A program made the translations under genes and the position numbers. From Pseudomonadota bacterium (GTDB lineage Bacteria > Pseudomonadota > Gammaproteobacteria > Xanthomonadales > Ahniellaceae): 64,000 bases of DNA. The stretch is taken from the NCBI GenBank assembly GCA_022843465.1, contig JALHNO010000014.1, positions 111,944 through 175,943 on the forward strand, read 5' to 3'. This document shows positions 45,471-55,411 of the stretch, piece by piece; the first letter of the stretch is position 1; each line of letters starts with the position of its first letter. The notes under the pieces were generated by a model. The model did no database searches and was not told the origin of the DNA. It saw only the letters and a program-made list of their open reading frames with translations.

Positions 45471-46649
45471 TCAGGCAACGCGCGGCAGGCTGGCCGCCGA
45501 GGTCGACAGCGCCACCAGACGACGCTTGCCATCTTCCACTGCCTGCTGGATCTCGCGCTCGTTGCTGGCCGACAGTGTGCGCATTTCATCGATGATCTGT
45601 ACCGAGCGCTCCTGGAAGCCGACCACGGAATCGACCAGCTTCTGCACGGATTCGGCACGCAGGCTGGGTCCGTAGCCGGCACGGGTAGCCTCCTCCAGAA
45701 TCCTGTCGCCGACCTCGCCGAGTGCCTCGATGCTCTTGTTCATGCCTTCCTTCATCGCATCCAGTGTGCGGGTGCTCTCATGCAGGCCATGCATGCCGGT
45801 GAACGAGGCCGAGAGCGCAGTGAACACGGTCTCGTTGGTGCCAAAGAAGGTGACTGCCTGCGAGTAGACGCGCTCCTTGGCATCGGTCAGCTGCATCAGC
45901 CGCGCCATGATGACCTCGGTGGTGTTGTAGGCAATCGACAGGTTTTCGCTCAGATCCTTGGCGATCTGGTAGCGCTTGTCCTCGTCCTGCAGGGCACGCA
46001 GTTTCTGGTCGCGGTCCATTTCGAGCCGGGCAATCACTTCGCGATCGGGGTCGCTGTTGGCGGCCAGTGCATCCGCGCTGGCCTGCAGTGCCGCGCGCAC
46101 TTCAGCGAGCACCTGCTCGGCCTTCTTCAGTACCTGAAAGCCGAGCACCTGGGACTCCTTCAAGGCCCCGCGATAGTCGCGGTAGGCGTCGAGGATCGTC
46201 TGTTCGCGCTGGATCTGGTCCTTGCTGTCGCGGGCAACATCGAGATAGACCTCCTTGATGCGCGCAAAGCGCGACGGGATGTCGCCGCGGGTCACCTTCA
46301 TCCAGATATTGCCGAGTCGCTCGAAGGTATCGATCTTGCCGTCCGCGATCTGGCTGACCATCGACTTGGCGTCGTCGCGGATCGAATCAAAGGCCTGGGT
46401 GATCGCGCGATAGCGCTCGCCCATTGCCATCGCCGAGATCTGTTCGCGCACCACCTCATTGAACAGCGTGCCCTGCGCCAGCGTGCGCGCGATCGCCAGG
46501 GTGCGGTCGGGATCAAGCTGACTGATCCGGTCGATCAGGGCGACCACCGGCGCTTCCTCCGGTTGCGACTTGATCAGACCAAGATCGCGCAGTGCGCCGA
46601 GGGCACGGTCAAGCTGCTTCAGAGGGGTGGCCGTGGCGATTGCATTCAT
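45471..46649 (-). CDS. TelA-like (toxic anion resistance-type) helical protein
   Basis: A 392-residue all-helical soluble protein. Segments such as FERLGNIWMKVTRGDIPSRF, YRGALKESQVLGFQVLKKAE and NTTEVIMARLMQLTDAKERV recall the TelA/KlaA group and the proteins loosely named cell surface protein in proteobacterial genomes. TelA proteins are encoded with TerD-type stress genes and are tied to tellurite, colicin and phage resistance, but no Ter genes are present here. It starts the operon TelA-like / DUF6384-like / coiled-coil, with a single-domain response regulator 80 bp upstream on the same strand. The family assignment is by general similarity only. Confidence 0.6.
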   Translation of the reverse strand: MNAIATATPLKQLDRALGALRDLGLIKSQPEEAPVVALIDRISQLDPDRTLAIARTLAQGTLFNEVVREQISAMAMGERYRAITQAFDSIRDDAKSMVSQIADGKIDTFERLGNIWMKVTRGDIPSRFARIKEVYLDVARDSKDQIQREQTILDAYRDYRGALKESQVLGFQVLKKAEQVLAEVRAALQASADALAANSDPDREVIARLEMDRDQKLRALQDEDKRYQIAKDLSENLSIAYNTTEVIMARLMQLTDAKERVYSQAVTFFGTNETVFTALSASFTGMHGLHESTRTLDAMKEGMNKSIEALGEVGDRILEEATRAGYGPSLRAESVQKLVDSVVGFQERSVQIIDEMRTLSASNEREIQQAVEDGKRRLVALSTSAASLPRVA

Positions 46650-46729
46650 CAGGAACTCCAGGGTAAGGGGCAGGCCGGCAGGCGCGCATTATCCTGGGAT
46701 GTGGTGACGACCGCGTCAGCTCACAAGTG

Positions 46730-47137
46730 TCACCCTTGGCAGGTGCTGGCCACAGCCTGGTTGAGGACGCGGGCGACATCCTGCAGCCAGAACGGCTTGC
46801 GCAGGATGGCCGGCGCTGGCAGTCCCAGTTCAACCATCTGGCCGCGGCGTTTTTCGATCTGATCGAGCGGTAGCGAGCTGACCAGAACTACCGGTAACGC
46901 CTTCTCCTGAAAAACCAGCCACTCGACGATGCGTTCGCTACAGGATTCCGGCATCAGCAGGTCAAGCACCAGTACCTGCGGCGGCGGCGACATAGCCTGG
47001 ATGAAATCGGAAAAGTTCTGGGCGCTGCGGGTTTCGTAGCCACTGGCCTGGACGAATTCCGACAGCATCATCGCCATGTCGGCGTCGTCATCGACCACGA
47101 CGGCAGTGGGGCGAATCCGATCGATCTGGGTATTCAT
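46730..47137 (-). CDS. single-domain response regulator
   Basis: A 135-residue CheY-like receiver with no output domain. The acidic cluster D16-D18, phospho-acceptor D59 in VLVLDLLMPE, S87/S88 in the switch position and K114 in LRKPFW are present. There is no kinase gene beside it. It precedes the TelA-like operon by 80 bp on the same strand and may signal by protein contact with one of those products, though this is inference. A short gap of 109 bp separates it from the aldolase gene. Confidence 0.85.
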   Translation of the reverse strand: MNTQIDRIRPTAVVVDDDADMAMMLSEFVQASGYETRSAQNFSDFIQAMSPPPQVLVLDLLMPESCSERIVEWLVFQEKALPVVLVSSLPLDQIEKRRGQMVELGLPAPAILRKPFWLQDVARVLNQAVASTCQG

Positions 47138-47246
47138 CGCAGCCCCTCAGTGCAGCCGGCAGTATGCGGTCCGGGTCCCCGATCGGGGACCCGGCCGATC
47201 ATAGCGCCGGATCGGGCTGAGGGTCGAACGCCGCCGCAGCCGGGGT

Positions 47247-48263
47247 TCAGCCGGCGAGGTCGGCAGTCCAGCGTCCGAGCGCGGCCAGGCCGTTCTCGCG
47301 AGCGCGCTGGGCGACGATCTTCTGGGCGGCGGCGACATTGCCGTGGATGTCCTGCGACCAAAGCTGCAAGGCCGCCGACTGCATCGCGCGGCCATACGAG
47401 AACGACAGCGGCCAGGGATTTCCGCCGATGACATTCATCGCATTCAGATGCTCGGTTGCGGCGCGGTCGGACTGGCCGCCGGACAGGAAGACGATGCCCG
47501 GCAGGCTGGCTGGCACCGTGCTCTTGAGGCAACGCAGGGTCGCCTCGGCGACCTCGTCGACACCGGCCTGGTCTTCGCAGTCCTTGCCCGACAGCACCAT
47601 GCTGGCCTTCAGGATGCTGCCCTCGAGCATGACATTGTGCTTGTACATGGCATCGAACAGCGAGCGCAGGGTGGCCTCGGTGACATCGAAGCAGGTGTCG
47701 ATATCGTGGCTGCCATCCATGATCACTTCCGGCTCGACCATCGGCACGATGCCGGCTTCCTGGCACAACGCGGCGTAGCGGGCGAGGGCATGCGAATTGG
47801 CATCGATGCCGGTGCTGGTGGGGTAGTCCTCGCCGATATTGATCACCGCGCGCCACTTGGCGAAGCGGGCACCGAGCCGGGCGTACTCGGCGAGGCGATC
47901 GCGCAGTCCGTCAAGACCCTCGGTGACCACTTCACCGGGAAAACCGGCCAGCGGCTGCGGGCCGCGGTCGACCTTGATGCCGGGCAGGATTCCGTTGTCG
48001 AGCATCAGTTTGGTGAATGGCACGCCGTCGCGGGTGGACTGGCGCAGCGTCTCATCAAACAGGATGGCGCCCGAGATGTGATCGGATAGATTGGGCGTCG
48101 CCAGCAGCAGTTCGCGATAGGCGCGGCGGTTCTCTTCGGTGCACTCGATGCCGACGGCATCGAAGCGCTTCTTGATCGTGCTGTTGGACTCATCGATGGC
48201 GATGATGCCCTTGCCGGCAGCCACCATGGCCAATGCTGTTTCTTCGAGTAGATCGATGCTCAT
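47247..48263 (-). CDS. class I fructose-bisphosphate aldolase
   Basis: A 338-residue glycolytic enzyme of the Schiff-base (class I) type similar to the plant and animal aldolases. Signatures are AAGKGIIAIDESNSTIKKRF at the N-terminus, KWRAVINIGEDYPT, and the active-site Lys in LEGSILKASMVLSG; FLSGGQSDRAATEHLNAMN closes the barrel. The frame is open 17 codons upstream, but MSIDLLEETAL at 48263 with GGAG upstream is the normal start. Pyruvate kinase is the next gene upstream on the same strand, 400 bp away. Class I aldolases are common in Xanthomonadales. Confidence 0.95.
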   Translation of the reverse strand: MSIDLLEETALAMVAAGKGIIAIDESNSTIKKRFDAVGIECTEENRRAYRELLLATPNLSDHISGAILFDETLRQSTRDGVPFTKLMLDNGILPGIKVDRGPQPLAGFPGEVVTEGLDGLRDRLAEYARLGARFAKWRAVINIGEDYPTSTGIDANSHALARYAALCQEAGIVPMVEPEVIMDGSHDIDTCFDVTEATLRSLFDAMYKHNVMLEGSILKASMVLSGKDCEDQAGVDEVAEATLRCLKSTVPASLPGIVFLSGGQSDRAATEHLNAMNVIGGNPWPLSFSYGRAMQSAALQLWSQDIHGNVAAAQKIVAQRARENGLAALGRWTADLAG

Positions 48264-48534
48264 GGATGCTCCTGGAGGCTGGACGTCGCCGAACTGGCGA
48301 CCTGGGCCCGGCATTATAGGGAGTTTTCGGTCTGTGCCGGGACCGGGGCCGTTGGCTCACTTCAGGAAAACCCCCTGCATCGCGCCCGGGTGGGGCAACC
48401 AGCCGGGCGCGGGCGCGGTCACGTCCGGGTTCAGGGACGTTGCCTTGCCCGCCAGCGCTGAGGTCGACCGCCCGCTGCGATCATCCGATTCCCTGGGCGG
48501 AACCGGCAGATCGTCCGCGTGCTGCCGCTATTGG
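48264..48534. other. intergenic region between aldolase and the MITE-like repeat
   Basis: Together with the repeat that follows, this makes a 399-bp gap between the aldolase and pyruvate kinase genes. It should hold the aldolase promoter on the - strand. I see no credible coding frame and no strong hairpin with a T-run. Confidence 0.5.
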
Positions 48535-48662
48535 GGAACCTCTGAATAAATCATCGCTACGTCTCGCTACCCGGCGCAGTGTTTGCCAAACCTCCAAAAA
48601 CCTGCGGTTTTTCGCGCCCTGACTCAGGGGCCATCGCGACTCCGGACCTATTCAGCGGCTCC
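48535..48662. repeat. MITE-like element with terminal inverted repeats
   Basis: A 128-bp non-coding element. Its left end GGAACCTCTGAATA (48535-48548) and the complement of its right end GGAGCCGCTGAATA (48649-48662) agree at 12 of 14 bases. Its core matches a degenerate copy at 17393-17512. The right end abuts the TAA stop codon of pyruvate kinase (48663-48665). It has no coding capacity, so any movement would need a transposase encoded elsewhere. Confidence 0.75.
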
Positions 48663-50129
48663 TTAGAGATCGCCGACGCCCTGGGCAATGCCGTCGACAC
48701 CGACCTCGAGCAGACGCAGGGTATTGGTGGCGCCGCGCAGCTCCATCGAGTCGCCGCTGGTGAACAGCACCTTGTCGCCCTGGGCCAGCAGGCCATGCGC
48801 ATAGAGTTGCTTGACGGCTTCGCGCGCCGCTTCGCGCGGGGCCAGGCCACGGCTGTCGAAGGCGATCGGGAACACATCGCGCATCATCGCCATCCGTCGC
48901 CGCGCCCACTGGTGGCGCGACAGGCTGTAGATCGGCACCGAGGAGCGGAAGCGCGACAGATAGCGCGCGGTGCCGCCGCTCTCGGTCAGCGCGATGATGG
49001 CGCGTACCCGGATGTGTTCGGCGAGAAACATGCTGGCCATTGCGATGGCCTGGTCGGCGCGTTCGAGGTTGCGCGGAGCCGCCTCGAAATCGGTGTCGAA
49101 GGTGAACTGGCGTTCGGCACCCAGGCAGATCCGCGTCATCGACTCGACCGCCTTGATCGGGTAGGTGCCCGAGGCGCTTTCGGCGGACAGCATCACCGCA
49201 TCGGTGCCATCGATGACGGCATTGGCGACATCGAGCACTTCGGCGCGGGTCGGAATCGGATTGTCGACCATCGACTGCAGCATCTGGGTCGCGGTGATCA
49301 CCACCTTGTTGCGTTCCAGCGACTCGCGGATGATCTTCTTCTGCAGGCCGGGCAGTTCGGCATCGCCGATTTCCACACCGAGATCGCCGCGCGCCACCAT
49401 CACCGCATCGGAGGCATCGATGATCTCGCCGAGGGCTTCGATGGCTTCGGCGCGCTCGATCTTGGCGACCATGGCCGGATCGAAGCCGGCATCGCGCGCC
49501 AGTTGCCTTGCGTCGTGGATGTCCTGCGCGCTGCGGCAGAACGAGACCGCCAGAAAATCGGCGCCGATTTTCGCCGCGGTGATGATGTCGGCGCGATCCT
49601 TGTCGGTGAGCGCGCCGAGCGAAAGTCCGCCGCCGAGGCGATTGAGGCCCTTGCGATTGGACAGGGCACCATCGGTCAGTACGGTGGTACGGATGCGGTC
49701 GCCTTCGAGGGCATCGACGCGCAGTGCAATCAGGCCATCGTCGAGCAGCAGGGTGTCGCCGGGATGGACATCGAGGATCAGGCCCAGGTAACTGACTCCA
49801 ACCGCGCTGACATCACCGGGCGGCGCGCTCTCGCTGCAGATCAGGTCGAAGGTCTGGCCGGCGCTGAGCTGCACCTTGCCCTCGGCAAATTTCTCGATGC
49901 GGATCTTCGGGCCCTGCAGATCGGCCAGCACGCCGACTTCGCGGCCCAGCTTGGCCGCCAGACTGCGCGCCAGTTCGGCCAGTGAGCCGTGCTGCTCGGC
50001 GGTTCCGTGCGAAAAGTTCAGCCGGACGATATTGACGCCGGCACGCAGCAGTTCTTCCAGTACATCGGCCTGATTCGAGGCCGGGCCGAGGGTGGCAATG
50101 ATCTTGGTGCGGCGCAGGGATTCGGACAT
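48663..50129 (-). CDS. pyk: pyruvate kinase
   Basis: A 488-residue enzyme of lower glycolysis that makes ATP and pyruvate from phosphoenolpyruvate. The N-terminus [14 protein letters not shown], the [13 protein letters not shown] motif, the K in [11 protein letters not shown] region and the active-site block [20 protein letters not shown] with [12 protein letters not shown] upstream are all present. The C-terminal allosteric domain is complete. The stop codon lies directly at the end of the MITE-like element. Confidence 0.96.
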   Translation of the reverse strand: MSESLRRTKIIATLGPASNQADVLEELLRAGVNIVRLNFSHGTAEQHGSLAELARSLAAKLGREVGVLADLQGPKIRIEKFAEGKVQLSAGQTFDLICSESAPPGDVSAVGVSYLGLILDVHPGDTLLLDDGLIALRVDALEGDRIRTTVLTDGALSNRKGLNRLGGGLSLGALTDKDRADIITAAKIGADFLAVSFCRSAQDIHDARQLARDAGFDPAMVAKIERAEAIEALGEIIDASDAVMVARGDLGVEIGDAELPGLQKKIIRESLERNKVVITATQMLQSMVDNPIPTRAEVLDVANAVIDGTDAVMLSAESASGTYPIKAVESMTRICLGAERQFTFDTDFEAAPRNLERADQAIAMASMFLAEHIRVRAIIALTESGGTARYLSRFRSSVPIYSLSRHQWARRRMAMMRDVFPIAFDSRGLAPREAAREAVKQLYAHGLLAQGDKVLFTSGDSMELRGATNTLRLLEVGVDGIAQGVGDL

Positions 50130-50206
50130 GAAGGGGCGTGTGCTCTGGTGGGTATCCGCCGAGTGTAGTGGTTTGGCGTTACCGCGGCAGGTCGCAGTAC
50201 GCCATC

Positions 50207-50332
50207 GTGGGAGCCCCGAAGCAGGTTTGTGGGAGGCCCGAAGCAGGTTTGTGGGAGGCCCGAAGCGGGCCGACCGTAGTGCCGGGTGTCGCGATCGCCA
50301 CCACGGCCGGCCCGCCTCGGGCCTCCCACAAA
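50207..50332. repeat. 22-bp tandem repeats with an inverted arm
   Basis: GTGGGAGGCCCGAAGCAGGT-type units start at 50207, 50229 and 50251, a period of 22 bp. After a spacer of about 45 bp comes the complementary arm CTCGGGCCTCCCACAAAA. The whole can fold into a large hairpin in the divergent promoter region between pyk and ruvB. This motif type is widespread between genes of Xanthomonadales. Confidence 0.85.
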
Positions 50333-50403
50333 ACGCCCGCCCCGGCCCTCACGTGCAGGTCCTACAATGGGCAATCTTCCCGGATTGGCCAGCGTCGCAG
50401 CCC

Positions 50404-51447
50404 ATGATCGAAACCAGACTCAGCTCGGCCCAGGCCACCCGCGAAGACGACGTCGTCGAGGCCAGTATCCGGCCCAAGAACCTCGCCGAGTACCTCGGCC
50501 AGGTCGCGGTGCGCGAGCAGCTGTCGATCTATATCCAGGCGGCGCGCCAGCGTTCCGAGCATCTGGATCATGTGCTGATTTTTGGCCCTCCCGGCCTCGG
50601 CAAGACCACGCTGGCCCATGTCATTGCCAATGAACTCGGCGTCAATCTGCGCCAGACCTCAGGTCCGGTGCTCGAGCGCGCCGGCGATCTGGCGGCCCTG
50701 CTGACCAATCTGCAGCCCCATGATGTGCTCTTTGTCGACGAGATTCATCGGCTGTCGCCGGTGGTCGAGGAGGTCTTGTATCCGGCGATGGAGGACTTCC
50801 AGATCGACATCATGATCGGCGAGGGCCCCGGCGCCCGCTCGATCAAGCTCGACTTGCCACCCTTCACCCTGATCGGCGCCACCACCCGCGCCGGCCTGCT
50901 GACCTCACCCCTGCGCGATCGCTTCGGCATTGTCCAGCGCCTGGAGTTCTACTCACGCGAGGAGCTCTGTCTGATCGTGCAGCGCTCGGCGCGCATCCTC
51001 GGTATTGCCTGCGATATCGATGGCGCCGACGAGATCGCGCGCCGCGCCCGTGGCACCCCGCGTATTGCCAATCGCCTGCTGCGGCGGGTGCGTGACTATG
51101 CCCAGGTCAAGGGTTCGGGCGTGATCACCCAACCAATTGCCGTGCTCGCAATGGAAATGCTCAAGGTCGACGGCGAGGGCTTCGATGCGCTGGATCGGCG
51201 CATGCTGACGACCATCATCGAAAGCTTTGACGGTGGTCCGGTTGGTGTCGAGTCGCTGGCGGCGGCGCTGAGCGAGGAACGCGGCACCCTGGAAGACGTG
51301 ATCGAGCCCTACCTGATCCAGCAGGGTTTTCTGATCCGCACCGCGCGCGGTCGCATGGCCAGCGCCAAGGCCTACCGGCATTTCGGCTGGAAGCCACCGC
51401 GCCAGAGCGAGGCGCTGATTCCCGATCTTTTCGAGCCCGAAACATGA
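50404..51447 (+). CDS. ruvB: Holliday junction branch-migration ATPase RuvB
   Basis: A 347-residue AAA+ motor that drives branch migration with RuvA. Motifs are Walker [15 protein letters not shown], Walker [12 protein letters not shown], the [16 protein letters not shown] sensor/arginine-finger block and a winged-helix C-terminus ([20 protein letters not shown]). The frame is open to 50092, across the repeat region; ATG 50404 ([15 protein letters not shown]) matches the family. Its stop overlaps the ybgC start by 4 bp. ruvA and ruvC are not in the window. Confidence 0.97.
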   Translation: MIETRLSSAQATREDDVVEASIRPKNLAEYLGQVAVREQLSIYIQAARQRSEHLDHVLIFGPPGLGKTTLAHVIANELGVNLRQTSGPVLERAGDLAALLTNLQPHDVLFVDEIHRLSPVVEEVLYPAMEDFQIDIMIGEGPGARSIKLDLPPFTLIGATTRAGLLTSPLRDRFGIVQRLEFYSREELCLIVQRSARILGIACDIDGADEIARRARGTPRIANRLLRRVRDYAQVKGSGVITQPIAVLAMEMLKVDGEGFDALDRRMLTTIIESFDGGPVGVESLAAALSEERGTLEDVIEPYLIQQGFLIRTARGRMASAKAYRHFGWKPPRQSEALIPDLFEPET

Positions 51448-51875
51448 GCACGGACAGGGCGGTAGCCGCTGCCGCAGCGGCGGAAGGGTTTCGCTGGCCA
51501 ATCCGGATCTACTGGGAGGACACCGATGCCGGCGGCGTGGTCTACCACGGCAGTTATCTTCGATTTCTCGAGCGCGCACGCACCGAGTGGCTGCGATCCA
51601 TCGGCATAGATCAATCGCGGCTGAAGATGGAATCGGGCATTGTGTTCGTTGTCAGCTCGGTTTCGGTATCCTTCCGGCGCCCCGCGCGCCTGGATGATGA
51701 ACTTCTGGCGACCTGTCTGCTCAGCAAGCGCGGTGGTGCCAGCCTCCATTTCAAGCAAGTCCTGATCCGGCCTGCGAGCGGGGAAACCCTGCTTGATGCC
51801 GAAGTGCGGGCCGCCTGCGTGAATGCCCAGAATTTTCGCCCGATGGCTATCCCGTCGGGTCTGTTTGCGGAGTAA
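51444..51875 (+). CDS. ybgC: Tol-Pal-associated acyl-CoA thioesterase
   Basis: A 143-residue hotdog-fold thioesterase. The catalytic Asp lies in [24 protein letters not shown], the family signature. It acts on acyl-CoA or acyl-ACP at the inner face of the membrane, and its gene leads the tol-pal operon in most gammaproteobacteria. It is coupled to ruvB (ATGA overlap) and ends 4 bp before tolQ. Confidence 0.93.
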   Translation: MSTDRAVAAAAAAEGFRWPIRIYWEDTDAGGVVYHGSYLRFLERARTEWLRSIGIDQSRLKMESGIVFVVSSVSVSFRRPARLDDELLATCLLSKRGGASLHFKQVLIRPASGETLLDAEVRAACVNAQNFRPMAIPSGLFAE

Positions 51876-51879
51876 GTAC

Positions 51880-52587
51880 ATGGATCCGGTCACCCTCGAT
51901 GTAAACCAGAACCTGGACATGCTGGCCTTGATCTGGCACGCCAGTATCCCGGTCAAGCTGGTGATGGCCCTGTTGATTGCGGCCTCGCTGGCGTCCTGGA
52001 CCATCATCTTCGGCAAGAGTCGCATGCTCGATGCGGCCAGCCGCGAAGCCAACGAGTTCGAGGAGCGTTTCTGGTCCGGCACCGATATGGCGGCGATCTT
52101 CCGCGATATCAGCAATCGCCAGGGCGAGCGCTTCGGGATGGAAAGCATCTTCGAGTCCGGCTTCCGCGAGTTCGCGCGCCTGCGCAGCCGCCGCCAGATG
52201 GATTCGCGCACCATGGTCGAGGGCGCCCAGCGTGCCATGCGCGCCTCGGCCGGACGCGAACTCGATCGCCTCGATCACAATCTCGAGTTTCTGGCCAATG
52301 TCGGCTCGATCAGTCCCTATGTCGGCCTGTTCGGCACCGTCTGGGGCATCATGATCTCCTTCCAGGGCCTGGCCAATATGCGCGAGGCCACGATCGCCAC
52401 GGTGGCTCCGGGTATTTCCGAAGCCCTGATCGCGACGGCGATGGGCCTGTTTGCCGCCATTCCTGCGGTCTGGGCCTACAACCGGTTTTCGACCAAGGTG
52501 GAGCGGCTGAACACCAAGTTCGACGCCTTCCAGGAAGAGTTCTCGTCCATCCTGCAACGTCAGGCCCATATCGAAGACAACGGCTGA
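51880..52587 (+). CDS. tolQ: Tol-Pal system proton channel subunit TolQ
   Basis: A 235-residue MotA/ExbB-family inner-membrane protein with three helices (about 20-42, 140-160 and 175-195). With TolR it forms the proton-driven motor that energises TolA during cell division. The conserved block GTVWGIMISFQGLANMREAT followed by VAPGISEALIATAMGLFAAI is complete. The frame begins earlier, but ATG 51880 follows a spaced GGAG-like site and gives the normal N-terminus. Confidence 0.95.
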   Translation: MDPVTLDVNQNLDMLALIWHASIPVKLVMALLIAASLASWTIIFGKSRMLDAASREANEFEERFWSGTDMAAIFRDISNRQGERFGMESIFESGFREFARLRSRRQMDSRTMVEGAQRAMRASAGRELDRLDHNLEFLANVGSISPYVGLFGTVWGIMISFQGLANMREATIATVAPGISEALIATAMGLFAAIPAVWAYNRFSTKVERLNTKFDAFQEEFSSILQRQAHIEDNG

Positions 52588-52621
52588 ACCCCGTTATCGC
52601 CCGCGCCCCGTTGGAGCAAGC

Positions 52622-53062
<441 letters not shown>

Positions 53063-53106
53063 TGGGTCCCGTTTCGTCCCGTTGTCGGCCTCAGGAAGTG
53101 CGCTCA

Positions 53107-54042
53107 GTGCAGGACAGTTCCGTCACCCTCCGCTCGATCGGCTACGCCGTGCTGGTGCATCTGGCCTGCGTCGCCGTGGTCCTGCTCGGACTGTTCTGGA
53201 CCCAGACGGCAAAGCCCTTGAGTGTCACCGGACCGGTGATCGAGGCCACCCTGGTCGATTTCAACGCCGCGGCCCTGCCACCGCAGAAACAGCCGCGACC
53301 AACCCCGCCCAAACCCGCGCAACCCAAGCCGCCACCGCCCAAGCCGCCAGCGCCAGCGCCAGAGCCGGTGCCCGAGCCGCCGCGACCGATCACGCCGCCG
53401 CGCTCGGAAGATCGCATCGATCAGGAAGAGATTCGCCTGCGCGCCGAAGCGCTGGAGCGGGCCGAGAAGGAACAGGAAGAACGCATCCGCAAGGAGCAGG
53501 TCGATCTGACCGAGCCACCCGAGGACGAACTCGCGCGCAAGGAGCGCGAGCGCCAGGAACAGCTGGAAGACATCCGCCGTCAACGCGAAGCTGCGGAAGA
53601 GAAGCGCAAGATCGAAGAGAAGGCGCTGGCGGCATTGCAGGTGCAGAACAAGCAGGCCGAGATTGATCGCCAACGCGCAATCGAAGCCCAGCGGATGGCG
53701 CAGCTGGCTGCGCAGGAAGCCGCGATGGCCGGCAACGAGGGCATCAGCGATGCCTTGCAGGATCGCTATCTGCTGGCGATATCCAACCACGTCGATCGCA
53801 ACTGGTCACGCCCCGACACCATGGCCCAGGGCTTCCGCTGCATGGCGAAAGTCACCCAGATTCCGGGTGGCGAGGTGATCGGCATCGATGTATCCGGTTG
53901 CCAGGGCGATGAAGAGACCCTGCGCAGCGTTGAGGCTGCGGTCATGCGCGAGCCGCTACCCTACCGGGGCTTCGAATCGGTGTTCAGCCGAAATCTGCAA
54001 ATTCCGTTCTGTTTTCCGAGGGAACTATGCCAAAGACAATAA
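53107..54042 (+). CDS. tolA: Tol-Pal system protein TolA
   Basis: About 311 residues. An N-terminal helix (SIGYAVLVHLACVAVVLLGL F) inserts into the inner membrane. A Pro/Lys-rich stretch (PPKPAQPKPPPPKPPAPAPE) and a long charged helix (residues about 105-215, QEERIRKEQVDLTEPPEDEL) span the periplasm. A C-terminal domain (RYLLAISNHVDRNWSRPDTM) contacts TolB/Pal. The open frame starts with GTG at 53062, but GTG 53107 has an AGGAAG site and the usual N-terminus. The stop overlaps tolB by 16 bp. Confidence 0.9.
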   Translation: MQDSSVTLRSIGYAVLVHLACVAVVLLGLFWTQTAKPLSVTGPVIEATLVDFNAAALPPQKQPRPTPPKPAQPKPPPPKPPAPAPEPVPEPPRPITPPRSEDRIDQEEIRLRAEALERAEKEQEERIRKEQVDLTEPPEDELARKERERQEQLEDIRRQREAAEEKRKIEEKALAALQVQNKQAEIDRQRAIEAQRMAQLAAQEAAMAGNEGISDALQDRYLLAISNHVDRNWSRPDTMAQGFRCMAKVTQIPGGEVIGIDVSGCQGDEETLRSVEAAVMREPLPYRGFESVFSRNLQIPFCFPRELCQRQ

Positions 54043-55352
54043 GTGTGAACATGCGCGCCTGGTTCGTGTCGCTGTTGCTGCTGCTGGGTTCGATGCCGGT
54101 GTTTGCCCAGGGGCTGGTGGTGCCGCCGGTATCCGGCAGTCCGACCGCGCGCCCGATCACCATCGTGCCGTTTGCCTATGAGGGTGCCGGGCTGCCGCTG
54201 GAAACCGATATCGCGGCGGTGGTGACCGGCGATCTCAATCGCAGTGGCCAGTTCAATGCCCTGGGTCGCGACAACATCATCGAGTATCCGGTGCGCGCCA
54301 GCGAGCTGCGCTTCGATACCTGGCGCATGCTCAAGCAGGACTACATCGTGATCGGCCGCGTGCTCGACGGCACCGAAGGCTCGGTTCGCATCGAATTCGA
54401 ACTGTATGACGTCGGCACCCGCAAGCGTCTGTTTGGCCTGGCGCTGCCGGCGCGGCGCGCCGATCTGCGTGCGGCTTCGCATCAGATTGCCGATTATGTC
54501 TACGAGAAAATCACCGGCATCCGCGGCGCCTTCTGGACCCGGATGGCCTATGTCACCTCGACGGGACTCGGCAAGAACACCCAGTACGCCCTGATGGTGG
54601 CGGACTCGGACGGCTACAACCCGCAGGTCGTGGTGCGCTCCGGCGAGCCCCTGCTGAGCCCGGCCTGGTCACCGGACAGCAAGAAACTGGCCTATGTCAG
54701 CTTCGAACGCGGCAGCTCGTCGATCTACTTGCAGGAGCTGACCACCGGCAGCCGGCAGATTCTGGCCTCGTATCGCGGCATCAATGGCGCGCCGGCGTTT
54801 TCCCCGGATGGCACCCGGATTGCGCTGACCCTGTCGCAGACCGGCAATCCCGAGATCTACATCATGGATCTGGCGACCCGGCGCACGACCCAGATCACCA
54901 AGCACTATTCGATCGATACCGAGGCGATCTGGACCCCGGACGGCCAGAACCTGATCTTCACCTCGGACCGCGCGGGTAAACCGCAGCTGTATCAGGTATC
55001 TGCGGCCGGTGGCGAGCCAACCCGGCTGAGCTCCAAAGGTGAATACAATGCGCGCCCCACGATCTCAGGGGACGGCAAGAAGATCGCTATGGCACAGGGT
55101 GCCGGAAATGTGTATCGTATTGCGGTTCTGGACAGATCGCGGGGGGGCGCCGATTACACGATGTTGTCGCCCGGCAATCTGGATGAATCGCCCAGTTTTG
55201 CGCCCAATGGAAGCATGGTTCTCTATGCTGCACGCGAAGGACAGCGCGGCGTGTTGTACGCCGTATCCGCCGACGGGCGGGTGCGACAGCGCCTGGTCCT
55301 GGCGGATGGTGATGTACGTGAACCAGCGTGGTCGCCATTCAGGCAGCGTTAG
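54027..55352 (+). CDS. tolB: Tol-Pal system beta-propeller protein TolB
   Basis: A 441-residue periplasmic protein. The signal peptide (RAWFVSLLLLLGSMPVFAQG) is followed by a D1 domain (about 30-165) and a six-bladed propeller with repeats such as SPAWSPDSKKLAYVS, FSPDGTRIALTLS and TPDGQNLIFTSDRAGKPQLY. It links TolA to the peptidoglycan-bound lipoprotein Pal. ATG 54027 has an AGGGA site inside tolA; ATG 54051 would be an alternative. Confidence 0.95.
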   Translation: MPKTISVNMRAWFVSLLLLLGSMPVFAQGLVVPPVSGSPTARPITIVPFAYEGAGLPLETDIAAVVTGDLNRSGQFNALGRDNIIEYPVRASELRFDTWRMLKQDYIVIGRVLDGTEGSVRIEFELYDVGTRKRLFGLALPARRADLRAASHQIADYVYEKITGIRGAFWTRMAYVTSTGLGKNTQYALMVADSDGYNPQVVVRSGEPLLSPAWSPDSKKLAYVSFERGSSSIYLQELTTGSRQILASYRGINGAPAFSPDGTRIALTLSQTGNPEIYIMDLATRRTTQITKHYSIDTEAIWTPDGQNLIFTSDRAGKPQLYQVSAAGGEPTRLSSKGEYNARPTISGDGKKIAMAQGAGNVYRIAVLDRSRGGADYTMLSPGNLDESPSFAPNGSMVLYAAREGQRGVLYAVSADGRVRQRLVLADGDVREPAWSPFRQR

Positions 55353-55411
55353 CTTTGGCTGGTCGGGTACACGGCCAGTTTTGATTTGAAAATATCAACC
55401 TCGAGGAAATA

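Noticed and set aside
50207..50273. CRISPR-like short repeats
   Set aside because: The 22-bp units are directly adjacent without spacers and are followed by an inverted arm; this is a palindromic intergenic repeat.
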